Shown piece by piece: positions 15,915 to 24,620 of a DNA stretch of 64,000 bases. Made by a program: the position numbers and the translations under genes. Each line of letters starts with the position of its first letter. The stretch's first letter is position 1. Under the pieces are notes generated by a model, which had not been told where the DNA came from, did no database searches, and was given only the letters and a program-made list of their open reading frames with translations. This DNA is from Sphingomonas sp. Leaf34. GTDB taxonomy: Bacteria > Pseudomonadota > Alphaproteobacteria > Sphingomonadales > Sphingomonadaceae. The stretch is from positions 588,389 to 652,388 of the forward strand of contig NZ_LMLC01000005.1 of assembly GCF_001421805.1 (NCBI RefSeq), written 5' to 3'.

Positions 15915-16952
15915 TCACGCGTTGGCGCCGCTGGTCCGAAGTGCATCAGTGCGATTGTTGGTGCCGTTGGGGAAGAAACCCCCGCCGATCCGTGCGGTGC
16001 TGGTCAGATAGGCGATGTTGTGCACCTGCGCGATCGACCGGCTATAGGCCAGGCCGTTGGCGTCGGTCGGCACGATGTTCGAGATCGTCGGATCCGACCC
16101 GGTGATGCCCTGGTCGATGTCGCCGATCACGCCGGTCGCGCTGTTGGTGACGGTGCCATCCAGGCTGTCGCGTGCGTCGCTGATCTGGCCCGCAATCGTG
16201 CGCAGCGACGGTGTATCCAGGCCCTTGCGGTACAGGATCGTGCGGATCAGGCCGGCGTGATAGGCCTCTGCCGCGAGGATGCCGGCGGCGGCCTCGAGAT
16301 AGGTCTTGTTGGCGATCAGCGCCGCTGCGCCCTTATAGGCGGAGACGCCGACGTCCTCGAAGATGTATGCGCCGAGCAGGAAGCTGTTGTCGTCGGCATA
16401 GGGGTTGAACACCTGCGATGCAGAGACGACGCCGGCTGCGCGTGCGGCGGCCGTGAACGCACCCGGAGCGGCAACCGTGCCGACCGAGATATCAATCGCG
16501 GGCTGGGCGACGGCGGCGGTGCCGAGCGCGGTACGCAGGAACGCGACATGCGCGACCTCGTCGATCGCGATCTCGCGGGCATATTCACGAACGACGGCAT
16601 CCTGGAACGGGACCTGTGCGCCGCCGGTAACGGCACCCTGCGTACCGGTGCCGGTGAGCAGGCTGGCGTTCAGGCCGACGCCGAACGCCGCGAACGCATA
16701 GAATTGCGCTTCGAGATATTCGAGGTTGAGCGCGAAATTCAGGATATCCGCATCGTTGATCGCAGCGGTCGGGGTCGGGGTCGGCGTGGGCGCGGGTGCG
16801 AGATCAGCATCGTCGTTGCCGCATGCTGCGAGCAGGCTGGCGCCACCGATGGCAAGCGCGGAGCCACCGGCGAAGCGGAGGAAGCCGCGGCGCTCGTTGC
16901 GGCGGGTGGCGATCGCGTCGAATATCTCGAGCTTGGTATTGAGATCGGTCAT
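15915..16952 (-). CDS. Ferritin-like domain protein with Tat lipoprotein-like signal
   Basis: The 345-residue protein starts with a long N-region, then a Tat-like motif (ATRRNERRGFLRFAGGSA) and a hydrophobic run ending in LLAACGN, which would fit a lipobox. A Pro/Thr linker (APTPTPTPT) leads to a ferritin-like four-helix domain: LNFALNLEYLEAQFYAFAAF, EIAIDEVAHVAFLRTAL and AAEAYHAGLIRTILY supply the Glu/His metal-ligand pattern. Such Ferritin_2 proteins are exported and linked to stress or desiccation, but the reaction is not known. It is 43% or so alike by eye to the next gene upstream, from which it is separated by 52 bases. Confidence 0.88.
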   Translation of the reverse strand: MTDLNTKLEIFDAIATRRNERRGFLRFAGGSALAIGGASLLAACGNDDADLAPAPTPTPTPTAAINDADILNFALNLEYLEAQFYAFAAFGVGLNASLLTGTGTQGAVTGGAQVPFQDAVVREYAREIAIDEVAHVAFLRTALGTAAVAQPAIDISVGTVAAPGAFTAAARAAGVVSASQVFNPYADDNSFLLGAYIFEDVGVSAYKGAAALIANKTYLEAAAGILAAEAYHAGLIRTILYRKGLDTPSLRTIAGQISDARDSLDGTVTNSATGVIGDIDQGITGSDPTISNIVPTDANGLAYSRSIAQVHNIAYLTSTARIGGGFFPNGTNNRTDALRTSGANA

Positions 16953-17004
16953 TGGGTCAAATCCCCTGAATAGCGAAGAAGAGCGTTGGGCGAGGCTGAT
17001 GCGA

Positions 17005-18024
17005 TCAGACTGCCGCAGTGCTCGTCTTGATGGTGCCGTTCATGCCCGACGGGTAGAAACCGCCGGCCGATGCCGCACCGCTGTTGAGATAGACGATGTT
17101 GAGCACCTGGCTCGCCGAGCGGCTGTAGGCAACGCCGTTGCTGTCGAGCGGAACGATGTTCGACACGGTCACCGCGGCCTGCGTGGTGGCGAGGTTGATC
17201 GGCGTCGCGCTGTACGACGAGATGCCCTGGTCGATATCGTTCGAACCGAAGATGGTGGTGTTGGCGCCGCCACCATCGAGGCTGTCGCGCGCCCGCGAGA
17301 TCGCATCGGCCGAGGTGCGCAGCGACGGCGTCGCGATGCCCTTGCCATACAGCGTCGTGCGCACGATCGCGGCGTGATACGCCTCGACCGCGAGCAGCCC
17401 GGCCGCCGCCTCGAGATATGCCTTGCTGGTGAGCAGCGGTGCGGCGCCCTTGTAGGCGGTCACACCGACGTCTTCGAAGATGAAGGCACCAAGCAGGAAC
17501 GCCTCGTCCGAGGCATAGGGATCGAACGCCGTCCCGGCCGGCACGAGGCCGGCAGCTTGCGCCGCGGTCGAAAAGGCACTGGTGGCGGAGACGCTGACGT
17601 CGATCGCCGGCTGCGAGACGGCGGCGGTGCCGAGCGCGGCGCGGAGGAACTTGACGTGGGCAATCTCGTCCTGCGCGATTTCGCGCGCATATTGCTGGAC
17701 GATCGGATCGGTGAAGTTGACCTGGCGACCGCCGCGCACGGCGCCTTGCGTGCCCGAGCCCGATAGCAGGCTGTTGTCGAGCCCGGTGCCGTAGGCGGCG
17801 TAGGAATAGAATTGCGCCTCGAGATATTCGAGGTTGAGCGCGAAGTTCAGCACGTCCGCGTCGGTGATCGACTGCGCCGCCGCGGCGCTCGACATCGACA
17901 AGGCGGTGGCACCGGCTGCGGTGATCGCCGCCGCGCCGAGCGCATTTTTGAAGAACTCACGCCGCTCGCTGCGTCGCTCCACGCGAGCATCGAGGGCTTC
18001 GATCAGGTGCACGCTCTCGGTCAT
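17005..18024 (-). CDS. Ferritin-like domain protein, paralogue
   Basis: A 339-residue protein with the Tat-type start VERRSERREFFKNALGAAA and an AxA-type cleavage region, no lipobox. The helical domain repeats the motifs of its neighbour: LNFALNLEYLEAQFYSYAAY, EIAQDEIAHVKFLRAALG and LAVEAYHAAIVRTTLY, which carry the Glu and His residues expected of a di-metal site. The ATG at 18024 has GGGGGAGGA seven bases upstream, a very strong site. It is the first gene of a likely three-gene unit with the second ferritin-like gene and the barrel protein. Confidence 0.88.
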   Translation of the reverse strand: MTESVHLIEALDARVERRSERREFFKNALGAAAITAAGATALSMSSAAAAQSITDADVLNFALNLEYLEAQFYSYAAYGTGLDNSLLSGSGTQGAVRGGRQVNFTDPIVQQYAREIAQDEIAHVKFLRAALGTAAVSQPAIDVSVSATSAFSTAAQAAGLVPAGTAFDPYASDEAFLLGAFIFEDVGVTAYKGAAPLLTSKAYLEAAAGLLAVEAYHAAIVRTTLYGKGIATPSLRTSADAISRARDSLDGGGANTTIFGSNDIDQGISSYSATPINLATTQAAVTVSNIVPLDSNGVAYSRSASQVLNIVYLNSGAASAGGFYPSGMNGTIKTSTAAV

Positions 18025-18419
18025 ATCAGGGTCCTCCCCCTTGTTGTTGCAGACGTCGGAGTTATTGAAACAATCGAACAATCGGGACCGATGAGAGTAA
18101 TACCCTGTCGCCAAGGCCGAACTCGTAACGCGCTCTGTTGCGGACATAAAAAATGCCGTCCACGGCGAGGAACGGCTGCAATCGCGAAATGGACGCAGCA
18201 TTAACGCGGGTCGGGTGAAATAAATTTCAGGGACCTGGGCGGCGCGATCCTGCGGCGCGCGCCGGGGCATCGGCGCGGCACCAGCGCGTGTCGCCGGCGG
18301 CCGCTGAACGCGGTGCTGGCGGTACAAACCCGGTTGCCAGCGCCGTACCGCAACGCCGCGGTCGTTGCAGCGAGCGCCCCGCCCCGCCCCGCCGGCAATG
18401 GTCGTGCGCCGCGCGACGC
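18025..18419. other. Upstream region of the ferritin-like genes, no gene
   Basis: About 400 bases without a credible reading frame. The part next to the gene is A/T-richer than the surroundings and includes a direct repeat of CGATTGTT on the minus strand (18067-18086), a plausible place for the promoter. No clear -35/-10 pair could be named. Confidence 0.5.
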
Positions 18420-18464
18420 AAAAAGGGCAGACGCAGGCTGCGCCCTGCGCCCCTCCGTCTGCCC
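18420..18464 (-). terminator. Terminator of the MipA/OmpV gene
   Basis: A nine-base stem, GGGCAGACG and its complement, encloses a 22-base inner loop. On the minus strand it ends in five T residues. It lies 80 bases after the mipA-like stop. Confidence 0.75.
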
Positions 18465-18544
18465 AGCGTCCCCTCCGGCGGGGAGCATCGATGGTATAGG
18501 CGCCTGCGCTCGTGCCGCGGTTCGGACTGCGCGTGTGCCGTAGA

Positions 18545-19408
18545 TCAGAAGGTGTAGGTCAGCCCCAGCGCGCCCAGCCACTGGTCGGCAGAGCCGACGT
18601 CGGCGACGATCGGGCTGTTCTTGTACTTGCCGAGCATGCGTCCGTAGAGCACGCCCGCGCCGACCCCGAAGCCATGGCGGAGATCACCCGATAGGCTCTG
18701 CACGACGAAGAACGAGGCGTTGGCGCGACGGAAGCCGCTGTCGTTGACGTCGTAGGTGCGCAGGCCGCTCGCGAGCGAACCGATCGGCGTCACCGCGGCA
18801 TAGGTCCGGCCAAAGCCCTTGCCGGCATAGTCCGCCGACAGCCCGATCGCGACGAGCGTCCGGACCGAGAGCGGGGTCGTGTAGTTGACCTGCGGGGTAA
18901 TGACGTAGCTGTCATAGGTACCCGACACGTCGTGGACATAGGCGACACGCGCGGTGAGGGTATCGTAATCGCTGGTGATGACGCCGGTCTTGCCGATGCC
19001 GACATAGCCGCCGAGCTCATAGGCGGTATCGATCTTGCCGAGCGCGCGGACCTGGCGGTTGTCGATATCGCCGGTGCGATCCCGGCGGACACCACCGATA
19101 ACGCCGACTTCGTAATTGATGCCGACCTCGCCCGTGTTCGGGATCAGGTTGAAGTATAGCTGCGTGCCGCGCAGGAAGAAGTCATGCCCGCGCACCGTGC
19201 CGATGACCGCACCCGCGGGTATGAAGGAATTGCTGTCCGCACCTTCGTAATCGGGCATCGACACGACGCCAAGCGCGACCGTGACGCGGTTGTTGTCGGC
19301 AGGATTGGTGATCGGCGGCGACGGGTTCGGATCGGTCTGGGCGACAGCGGGGGTGGCGATCGGGAGCACCGCGATTGCGGCAGACGTGAAGAGAGTGAAT
19401 GCGCGCAA
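18545..19408 (-). CDS. MipA/OmpV family outer-membrane protein
   Basis: The 287-residue protein has a signal peptide (TLFTSAAIAVLPIATPAVAQ) and the OmpV/MipA pattern: VTVALGVVSMPDYEGADSN at the start, then paired strands, and a terminal LTYTF ending in phenylalanine. In other species MipA scaffolds murein enzymes and OmpV moves small molecules; the role here is not shown. I take the TTG at 19408, which has GGAG seven bases upstream; a TTG at 19441 would add 11 residues but lacks a site. A terminator follows at 18420-18464. Confidence 0.85.
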   Translation of the reverse strand: MRAFTLFTSAAIAVLPIATPAVAQTDPNPSPPITNPADNNRVTVALGVVSMPDYEGADSNSFIPAGAVIGTVRGHDFFLRGTQLYFNLIPNTGEVGINYEVGVIGGVRRDRTGDIDNRQVRALGKIDTAYELGGYVGIGKTGVITSDYDTLTARVAYVHDVSGTYDSYVITPQVNYTTPLSVRTLVAIGLSADYAGKGFGRTYAAVTPIGSLASGLRTYDVNDSGFRRANASFFVVQSLSGDLRHGFGVGAGVLYGRMLGKYKNSPIVADVGSADQWLGALGLTYTF

Positions 19409-19477
19409 GGAGATGCTCCGGACAAAAAGGTTCCAGCGCAAAACGCAGCGCGTTCATTTTCGGTCCGTTACGATCGG

Positions 19478-19978
19478 TCAGAAGATATAACGCATTTTCA
19501 CCTGTTGCATTTCGGCATCACCGGCAAGCATGAACCGGGCGGCCGAAAAACGGGGCGGGCCGAACCGGACCGCGGCGTTGCGCGAAAAGCCATAGCCCTC
19601 GCGCGGGATGCCGGCGATCGTATCGAGCTTGGCGTTGCTGTTCTCGTCATGGATGATCGCGAGCGCATACCCGCGCTGAGGCAGACCAGGGAAGCTCGTG
19701 GTGTGAAGGCTCGCCGGAATCGACCGCGTGAGCGCATTGCCGTCGTCGACGCAGGCGGGAAAATTGTCCGGGTCCGCGGTCAGGCAGATCCGGATCAGGC
19801 CCTTTGCCGAGCGCAGATTGTCGACCGCGACGTCAAGCCGCGTGACGGGGGCTGCCGCCGCCAGCGTCAGCCACGCCAACGCGCCCGCCGCGACGAGCGG
19901 AAGCGTGCGTCTTGGTGACGTCGCCCGGCCTGTTATCGGTGCCGCAGAGCCGATCCCAGAAGCGGAAATAGAGGCCAT
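19478..19978 (-). CDS. DUF2141 domain protein
   Basis: The mature part matches DUF2141: VDNLRSAKGLIRICL, then ALAIIHDENSNAKLDTIAGI and REGYGFSRNA, the last being the family hallmark. The family has a small beta-sandwich and is exported, in keeping with the hydrophobic stretch LPLVAAGALAWLTLAAAA. The start is uncertain: ATG 19978 gives 166 residues with an unusually long leader, and no good ribosome site is visible. The 5' part overlaps the relic of a fatty-acid hydroxylase read in another frame, whose decay may have damaged the original start. Confidence 0.7.
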   Translation of the reverse strand: MASISASGIGSAAPITGRATSPRRTLPLVAAGALAWLTLAAAAPVTRLDVAVDNLRSAKGLIRICLTADPDNFPACVDDGNALTRSIPASLHTTSFPGLPQRGYALAIIHDENSNAKLDTIAGIPREGYGFSRNAAVRFGPPRFSAARFMLAGDAEMQQVKMRYIF

Positions 19979-20270
19979 AGTTGCACCCGTATTGTTCGTG
20001 ACGGCGCTGATGATGGCTGGCCGTGATCCGCCAACCACCCACTGCACCGCGCCACATGAACCGCGGGAAAACTTCCCACCGCATGTGGTTGGTTACCCCA
20101 TAACGGTCATGATTCTTAGTACCAGACCCAGCGCGCCGCTATGGATCGGAATCAGCGATACCAGTAGCGGAATTATCACAGCGCCAATACCCGCCTCGGT
20201 CGCATGGAACGAACCGCCCGCGCGGTCGACGGTCGGCTGGCAGACCCGCCTGCGCCGGCTTGAACGGCTT
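19915..20270 (-). pseudogene. Fatty-acid hydroxylase/sterol desaturase remnant
   Basis: Two frames together give the C-terminal half of a membrane di-iron hydroxylase. One frame reads SFHATEAGIGAVIIPLLVSL and ends at MTVMG-stop (20097). The other continues VTNHMRWEVFPRFMWRG, then ITASHHQRRHEQYGCNYG and FRFWDRLCGTD, with the His-box SHHQRRH. One extra G in the GGGG run at 20096-20099 would restore the frame. The N-terminal half, including the first His boxes, is missing because the CDC48 gene ends at 20453. Boundaries are approximate. The gene is therefore both truncated and frameshifted, unless the homopolymer is a sequencing error. Confidence 0.75.
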
Positions 20271-20452
20271 CAACCCGGGTGGCCGTCCAGGCGTGCCGTC
20301 ACGCGTCGGCGCCGATGACGCTGCTGGTCGCCGGACCGGTCGGCCCCTGAACAGGCGCGCGTCGTCGGCCTCGATCGCGATCATATCGCAGCCGCCCGGT
20401 GGACGGCCCCCGCCCCCCCCCAGCCTTGCGCCGGCGGGGAAGGCGAGACCGC

Positions 20453-22726
20453 TCAATCGTCCTTTCGTACCGGAAACGCGAAGCCGAGCGGCTGGATCGC
20501 GGTCGCGTCCTGCTTCAGCCGCGCGGCCATCTGCTCGTACTCGCGCTCGGTCTCCGGGGTGACGCTCGCGCGCGATTCCTTCAGCGCGCCGTCGAAGTCA
20601 GCCATGGTAACGTCAGTCGAGTCGATCGACCGCCGCAACGCGACCAGACCGGCACGGCGGACGACATCCTCCAGATCCGCGCCGCTGAAGCGGTCGGTCC
20701 GCTCCGCGAGACGGTCGAGATCGACGTCGCTTGCGAGCGGCATCTTCTCGGTCTGGATGCCCAGGATGCGACGGCGGCCAGCCTTGTCGGGGACTCCGAC
20801 ATAGACGAGCTCGTCGAACCGCCCCGGCCGCAGCAACGCCGGGTCGATCAGGTTCGGCCGATTGGTCGCACCGATCACGACGACCGATTGCAGCTCCTCC
20901 AGCCCGTCCATCTCCGCCAGGATCGTGTTGACGACGCGTTCGGTCACCTGCGGCTCGCCCGTACCGCTGCCCCGCGCGGGCACCAGCGAATCGAGCTCGT
21001 CGATGAAGATCACGCATGGCGCAACCTGACGCGCGCGCTGGAACAGCCGCGTGATCTGCTGCTCGCTCTCGCCATACCATTTGCTCAGCAGGTCGGACGA
21101 TTTGGTGGCGATGAAGTTCGCCTCCGCCTCGCGCGCAACCGCCTTGGCCAGCAGCGTCTTGCCGGTGCCGGGCGGACCGTAGAGCAGGAAGCCCTTGGCG
21201 GGCCGGATCCCCAGACGGCGGAACGCGTCGGGGTTCTTGAGCGGCAGTTCGACGCCTTCCTTCAGCCGCATCTGCGCATCGTCGAGCCCGCCGACATCGG
21301 CCCAGCGCACCGTCGGCGCCTGCACCATGACTTCGCGCATCGCCGATGGCTGGACGCGTTTGAGCGCACCGAGGAAATCCTCGCGCGTGACCGACAGTTC
21401 GTCGAGCACTTCGGGCGGAATCGTCCGCTCCTCGAGATTGAGCTTGGGCATGATCCGGCGGACCGCCTCGATCGCCGCTTCACGTGCGAGCGCGGCGAGA
21501 TCGGCGCCGACGAAACCGTAGGTCGTACGCGCAAGCTCATCGAGATCGACGCGGTCACCGAGCGGCATGCCGCGCGCGTGGATGCCGAGGATTTCGCGGC
21601 GGCCACGCTCGTCCGGGACACCGACGACGATCTCGCGGTCGAACCGGCCGGGACGGCGAAGGGCTTCGTCGATCGCCTCGGGACGGTTGGTGGCGGCGAT
21701 CACGACGAGGTTCGCACGCGATTCGATGCCGTCCATCAACGTCAGCAGCTGTGCGACAAGACGCTTTTCGGCCTCGCCCGACACCTGACCACGCTTGGGC
21801 GCGATCGAATCGATCTCGTCGATGAACACGATCGACGGCGCGGACTTCGCGGCTTCCTCGAACACCTCGCGGAGGCGTGATTCGGACTCGCCATAGGCCG
21901 AGCCCATGATCTCGGGACCGTTGATCAGGAAGAATTGCGCATCCGATTCGTTCGCGACGGCGCGCGCGAGCCGCGTCTTGCCGGTGCCGGGAGGGCCATG
22001 CAGCAACACGCCCTTGGGTGGATCGACGCCCAGCCGCTGGAACAGTTCGGGATAGCGCAGCGGCAGTTCGACCATCTCGCGCAGCTGGTCGATCGTCTGC
22101 GCCATGCCGCCAATGTCATCGTACGTGACGTCGGCGCGCCGCGCAGCCTGCGGCTCCTCATATTCGGAGCGCAGTTCGATCTCGGTATTCTCGTCGATAT
22201 GCACCACGCCCTTGGGGCTGGCGGCGATCACCGCGAGGCGGATTTCCTGCAACGCGTAGGCCGGCGCGTTCATGAACTGCTGGACGCCCGGCGGCATGTT
22301 GCCGACGCGCTGATGCCCCGCGGTCGCGACGATGTCACCCTGGCAGATCGGCCGGCCAAGGAACGTGCGCTTGAGCGCGTTGGTCGAACCCTGGAGGCGG
22401 AGGTTCTGCTGGGCGGGCGCGAAGACGACGCGCGTCGCAGGCTTCGACTCGGCCTTGCGCACCTCGACGAAATCGCCCGAACCGACACCCGCGTTCGCAC
22501 GCTGGAGCCCGTCGATACGCAGGATGTCGAGGCCTTCATCCTCGGGATACGGCCCGACGGCGCGCGCGGGCGTATTCTGCTTGCCGAGGATTTCGATCAC
22601 GTCGCCCTCGCCGATCGCGAGCGTCGCCATGAGCGCGCGCGGCAGATGCGCTAAGCCACGACCGCTATCCTCGGGCCGCGCATTGGCAACCTGGATTTTC
22701 CGCGTGGGGATTTCGCTGTCGGGCAT
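20453..22726 (-). CDS. CDC48/p97-type AAA ATPase
   Basis: The 757-residue protein has the full CDC48 layout: an N domain (residues 1-190), and two AAA modules. D1 has Walker A GPPGTGKTRL at 244-253 and Walker B FIDEIDSIAP; D2 has GPPGTGKTLLAKAVA and FIDELDSLVPARG, each followed by arginine-finger-like ends. Eukaryotic and archaeal relatives pull proteins out of complexes for refolding or degradation; bacterial ones are less studied. The ATG at 22726 has AAGGA six bases ahead. A terminator-like hairpin lies in its leader. The gene is divergent from a LysR regulator. Confidence 0.93.
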   Translation of the reverse strand: MPDSEIPTRKIQVANARPEDSGRGLAHLPRALMATLAIGEGDVIEILGKQNTPARAVGPYPEDEGLDILRIDGLQRANAGVGSGDFVEVRKAESKPATRVVFAPAQQNLRLQGSTNALKRTFLGRPICQGDIVATAGHQRVGNMPPGVQQFMNAPAYALQEIRLAVIAASPKGVVHIDENTEIELRSEYEEPQAARRADVTYDDIGGMAQTIDQLREMVELPLRYPELFQRLGVDPPKGVLLHGPPGTGKTRLARAVANESDAQFFLINGPEIMGSAYGESESRLREVFEEAAKSAPSIVFIDEIDSIAPKRGQVSGEAEKRLVAQLLTLMDGIESRANLVVIAATNRPEAIDEALRRPGRFDREIVVGVPDERGRREILGIHARGMPLGDRVDLDELARTTYGFVGADLAALAREAAIEAVRRIMPKLNLEERTIPPEVLDELSVTREDFLGALKRVQPSAMREVMVQAPTVRWADVGGLDDAQMRLKEGVELPLKNPDAFRRLGIRPAKGFLLYGPPGTGKTLLAKAVAREAEANFIATKSSDLLSKWYGESEQQITRLFQRARQVAPCVIFIDELDSLVPARGSGTGEPQVTERVVNTILAEMDGLEELQSVVVIGATNRPNLIDPALLRPGRFDELVYVGVPDKAGRRRILGIQTEKMPLASDVDLDRLAERTDRFSGADLEDVVRRAGLVALRRSIDSTDVTMADFDGALKESRASVTPETEREYEQMAARLKQDATAIQPLGFAFPVRKDD

Positions 22727-22796
22727 CTCAATTCCTTCGAACTCGTAGCGCCCGAGATAGGGCGCCGGTTCCGATGGTTCGAGGACTTGAAAACAC

Positions 22797-22828
22797 AAAA
22801 AAAGGGCCGGCCAATAAAGGCCAGCCCA
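22797..22828 (-). terminator. Hairpin with eight T residues in the CDC48 leader
   Basis: The stem GGGC(T/C)GGCC with a six-base loop is followed on the minus strand by TTTTTTTT, 71 bases before the ATPase start. No minus-strand gene lies upstream, so it is either an attenuator or the end of an unseen small transcript. Confidence 0.65.
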
Positions 22829-22912
22829 TGAAAGTTTTTAGGAGAGGATGCCTGAAAGGCGAGGTCTTTTTGCGTCGGGACGGTTGATGTTGCAAGTGCG
22901 AAGGGATCAGCT

Positions 22913-22935
22913 ACGATTGCGCGAACTGCAATCGT
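22913..22935. promoter_or_regulatory. Candidate LysR operator
   Basis: A perfect 8-7-8 inverted repeat, ACGATTGC, GCGAACT, GCAATCGT, with the LysR-type core ATTGC-N7-GCAAT. It lies 56 bases before the LysR start in the gap shared with the CDC48 gene, where a LysR regulator usually binds to control itself and the divergent gene. Confidence 0.6.
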
Positions 22936-22990
22936 ATGGCTGAATGCGTCCAGCGGTCGTTGTCACACTCGTCGAGTCGAAAGAGGAATC

Positions 22991-23875
22991 ATGCGCAGGC
23001 TGCCGCCATTGGGGGCTATCGAGGCGTTCGTGCAGGTCGCGCGACTGGGCTCGATCAAGGCCGCAGCCGAGGATCTGGCACTGTCGGCCCCCGCGCTCAG
23101 CCGGCGTGTGCAGAGCCTCGAGCGCTTCATCGCCAAGCCTTTGTTCGCGCGCCGGCATCAGGCGATGGTGCTCAATGCGGATGGCGAGCGGTTGCTCGCG
23201 CAGATCGCGCCGGTGCTAGATTCCCTGTCGGATGCGGTCGAATCGCTGACCAGCACGACCGAGGTGCTGCGGCTGCGGCTAGGGATCCTGCCGCTCTATG
23301 CGTCGCAAAAGCTTTTCCCGCGACTGGGGGAATTGCGCACGACGCATCCCGAGCTCCATCTCGACATCGATACCGCCGCGCACCTTGTGTCGCGACTCGG
23401 CGACGGGCTCGACGCGGTGATCGCCTTGTCGCGCGAGATCGATCCGTCGCTCTACGCGCGGCGGCTCGATCGCAATTCGGTCTATGTGATCGGCGCGCGC
23501 AGCCTGCTCGAGCGGGCGGACCCGGTCACGCGGCCCGAACAGCTCGCGACGCTGACCGCGCTGGTGCACCGCGACATGACCGATACGTTCACCGCATGGC
23601 GAACGGCGGCGGGACTCGACGAGATCGAGCCGCTGGCGATCGACCATTTCGATTCGGGCGCGCTGATGCTCGAGGCGGCGGCGCAGGGCCTGGGCGTCGC
23701 GTTCATGCATGCGAGCCATTTCGCCGACGCCAACGATCCGCGGCTGGTGCGGCTGTTCGATATCGCGGTGGAGAGTCCGTACAGCTACTGGTTCGTGTGC
23801 CGCCCTCGCGCGCTGCAGACCAAGCCCGTCAAGCTGTTCCACGACTGGCTGATCCGGACCCTGGCGGAAGTTTAG
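22991..23875 (+). CDS. LysR family transcriptional regulator
   Basis: The 294-residue protein has a winged helix-turn-helix at residues 5-60 (LGAIEAFVQVARLGSIKAAA and ALSRRVQSLERFIAKPLFAR) and an effector-binding domain of the periplasmic-binding-protein fold after residue 90. The GcvA-like style of the N-terminus (LPPLGAIEAFVQVAR) and C-terminal YSYWFVCRPRALQT fit this branch, but the inducer cannot be read from sequence. The ATG follows AGAGGA by a few bases. A palindrome at 22913-22935 is its likely operator. Confidence 0.9.
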   Translation: MRRLPPLGAIEAFVQVARLGSIKAAAEDLALSAPALSRRVQSLERFIAKPLFARRHQAMVLNADGERLLAQIAPVLDSLSDAVESLTSTTEVLRLRLGILPLYASQKLFPRLGELRTTHPELHLDIDTAAHLVSRLGDGLDAVIALSREIDPSLYARRLDRNSVYVIGARSLLERADPVTRPEQLATLTALVHRDMTDTFTAWRTAAGLDEIEPLAIDHFDSGALMLEAAAQGLGVAFMHASHFADANDPRLVRLFDIAVESPYSYWFVCRPRALQTKPVKLFHDWLIRTLAEV

Positions 23876-23943
23876 CCCGGCGTGGCTTTCGCCGGGATAC
23901 CGGGTGTATGTTTGAGAGAGGATCAGGGTAGCAACTGCGGGGC

Positions 23944-24045
23944 GCTTCATGTTCGAAGCGCGCCGCGGCAAAGCCGCGCCGTCGGACGCAGTTGCACTCC
24001 GCCGGCCGGCTTCGGCTGTCTCCGGCGCAGCCTCGGCTGCGCCGG
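23944..24045. repeat. Cluster of extragenic palindromes
   Basis: Three hairpins in a row: GCTTC-ATGTTC-GAAGC, then GCGGC-AAA-GCCGC followed by GTCGGACG (as at 307-352), then a perfect 24-base palindrome, CCGGCGCAGCC-TC-GGCTGCGCCGG at 24022-24045. They lie between the convergent LysR and cyclophilin genes and may end transcription from both. Confidence 0.65.
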
Positions 24046-24053
24046 TGCAGCCT

Positions 24054-24512
24054 TTAGGCTGCGCGGGCCTTGACGATCTTGCCCGGCGTACGCGGCGGCT
24101 CGCCCTTGGGCAGCGCGTCGATCAGGTCCATGCCGTCGGTGACTTCGCCCCACACGGTGTACTGCTTGTCGAGGAAGCGCGCGTCGTCGAACACGATGAA
24201 GAACTGCGAGTTCGCCGTGTCGGGCTGGTTGGTGCGCGCCATCGAGCACACGCCGCGGACATGCGGCTCGGCCGAGAATTCCGCCTTGAGGTTGGGCTTG
24301 GTCGACCCGCCGGTGCCGTCGCCGCGACCACCGTCACCGCCCTGCGCCATGAAGCCCGGGATCACGCGGTGGAAGGGCACGCCGTCGTAAAAGCCTTCGT
24401 TCGCGAGTTCGGCGATCCGCTCGACATGCTTTGGCGCGAGATCGGGGCGGAACTTGATCGTGACGTCGCCGCCGTCGAGGGTCAGCGTAAGCGTTTCGGG
24501 GGTATCAGCCAT
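24054..24512 (-). CDS. Cyclophilin-type peptidyl-prolyl isomerase
   Basis: The 152-residue enzyme catalyses cis-trans isomerisation of prolyl bonds. It carries FHRVIPGFMAQGGD, the active-site arginine and the ANSQFFIVF strand, and WGEVTDGMDLID. There is no signal peptide, so it is cytoplasmic. The ATG at 24512 has AGGAG close upstream. It lies between the LysR gene, on which it converges, and mgtE, from which it diverges. Confidence 0.94.
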   Translation of the reverse strand: MADTPETLTLTLDGGDVTIKFRPDLAPKHVERIAELANEGFYDGVPFHRVIPGFMAQGGDGGRGDGTGGSTKPNLKAEFSAEPHVRGVCSMARTNQPDTANSQFFIVFDDARFLDKQYTVWGEVTDGMDLIDALPKGEPPRTPGKIVKARAA

Positions 24513-24620
24513 TCATGTTCTCCTGAATTGATGAGGCGCAGATAGGGAGCCGCACTCCGACTGGCAAATGCACGCGCGTCGCGTTAGGGCCCAAGCGCAA
24601 ATCTTTTAAGGGAGGCAGCC

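Noticed and set aside
16741..16810. TC-rich repeat in the ferritin-like gene as a microsatellite
   Set aside because: It is simply the coding of the Thr-Pro linker (PTPTPTPT) and stays in frame.
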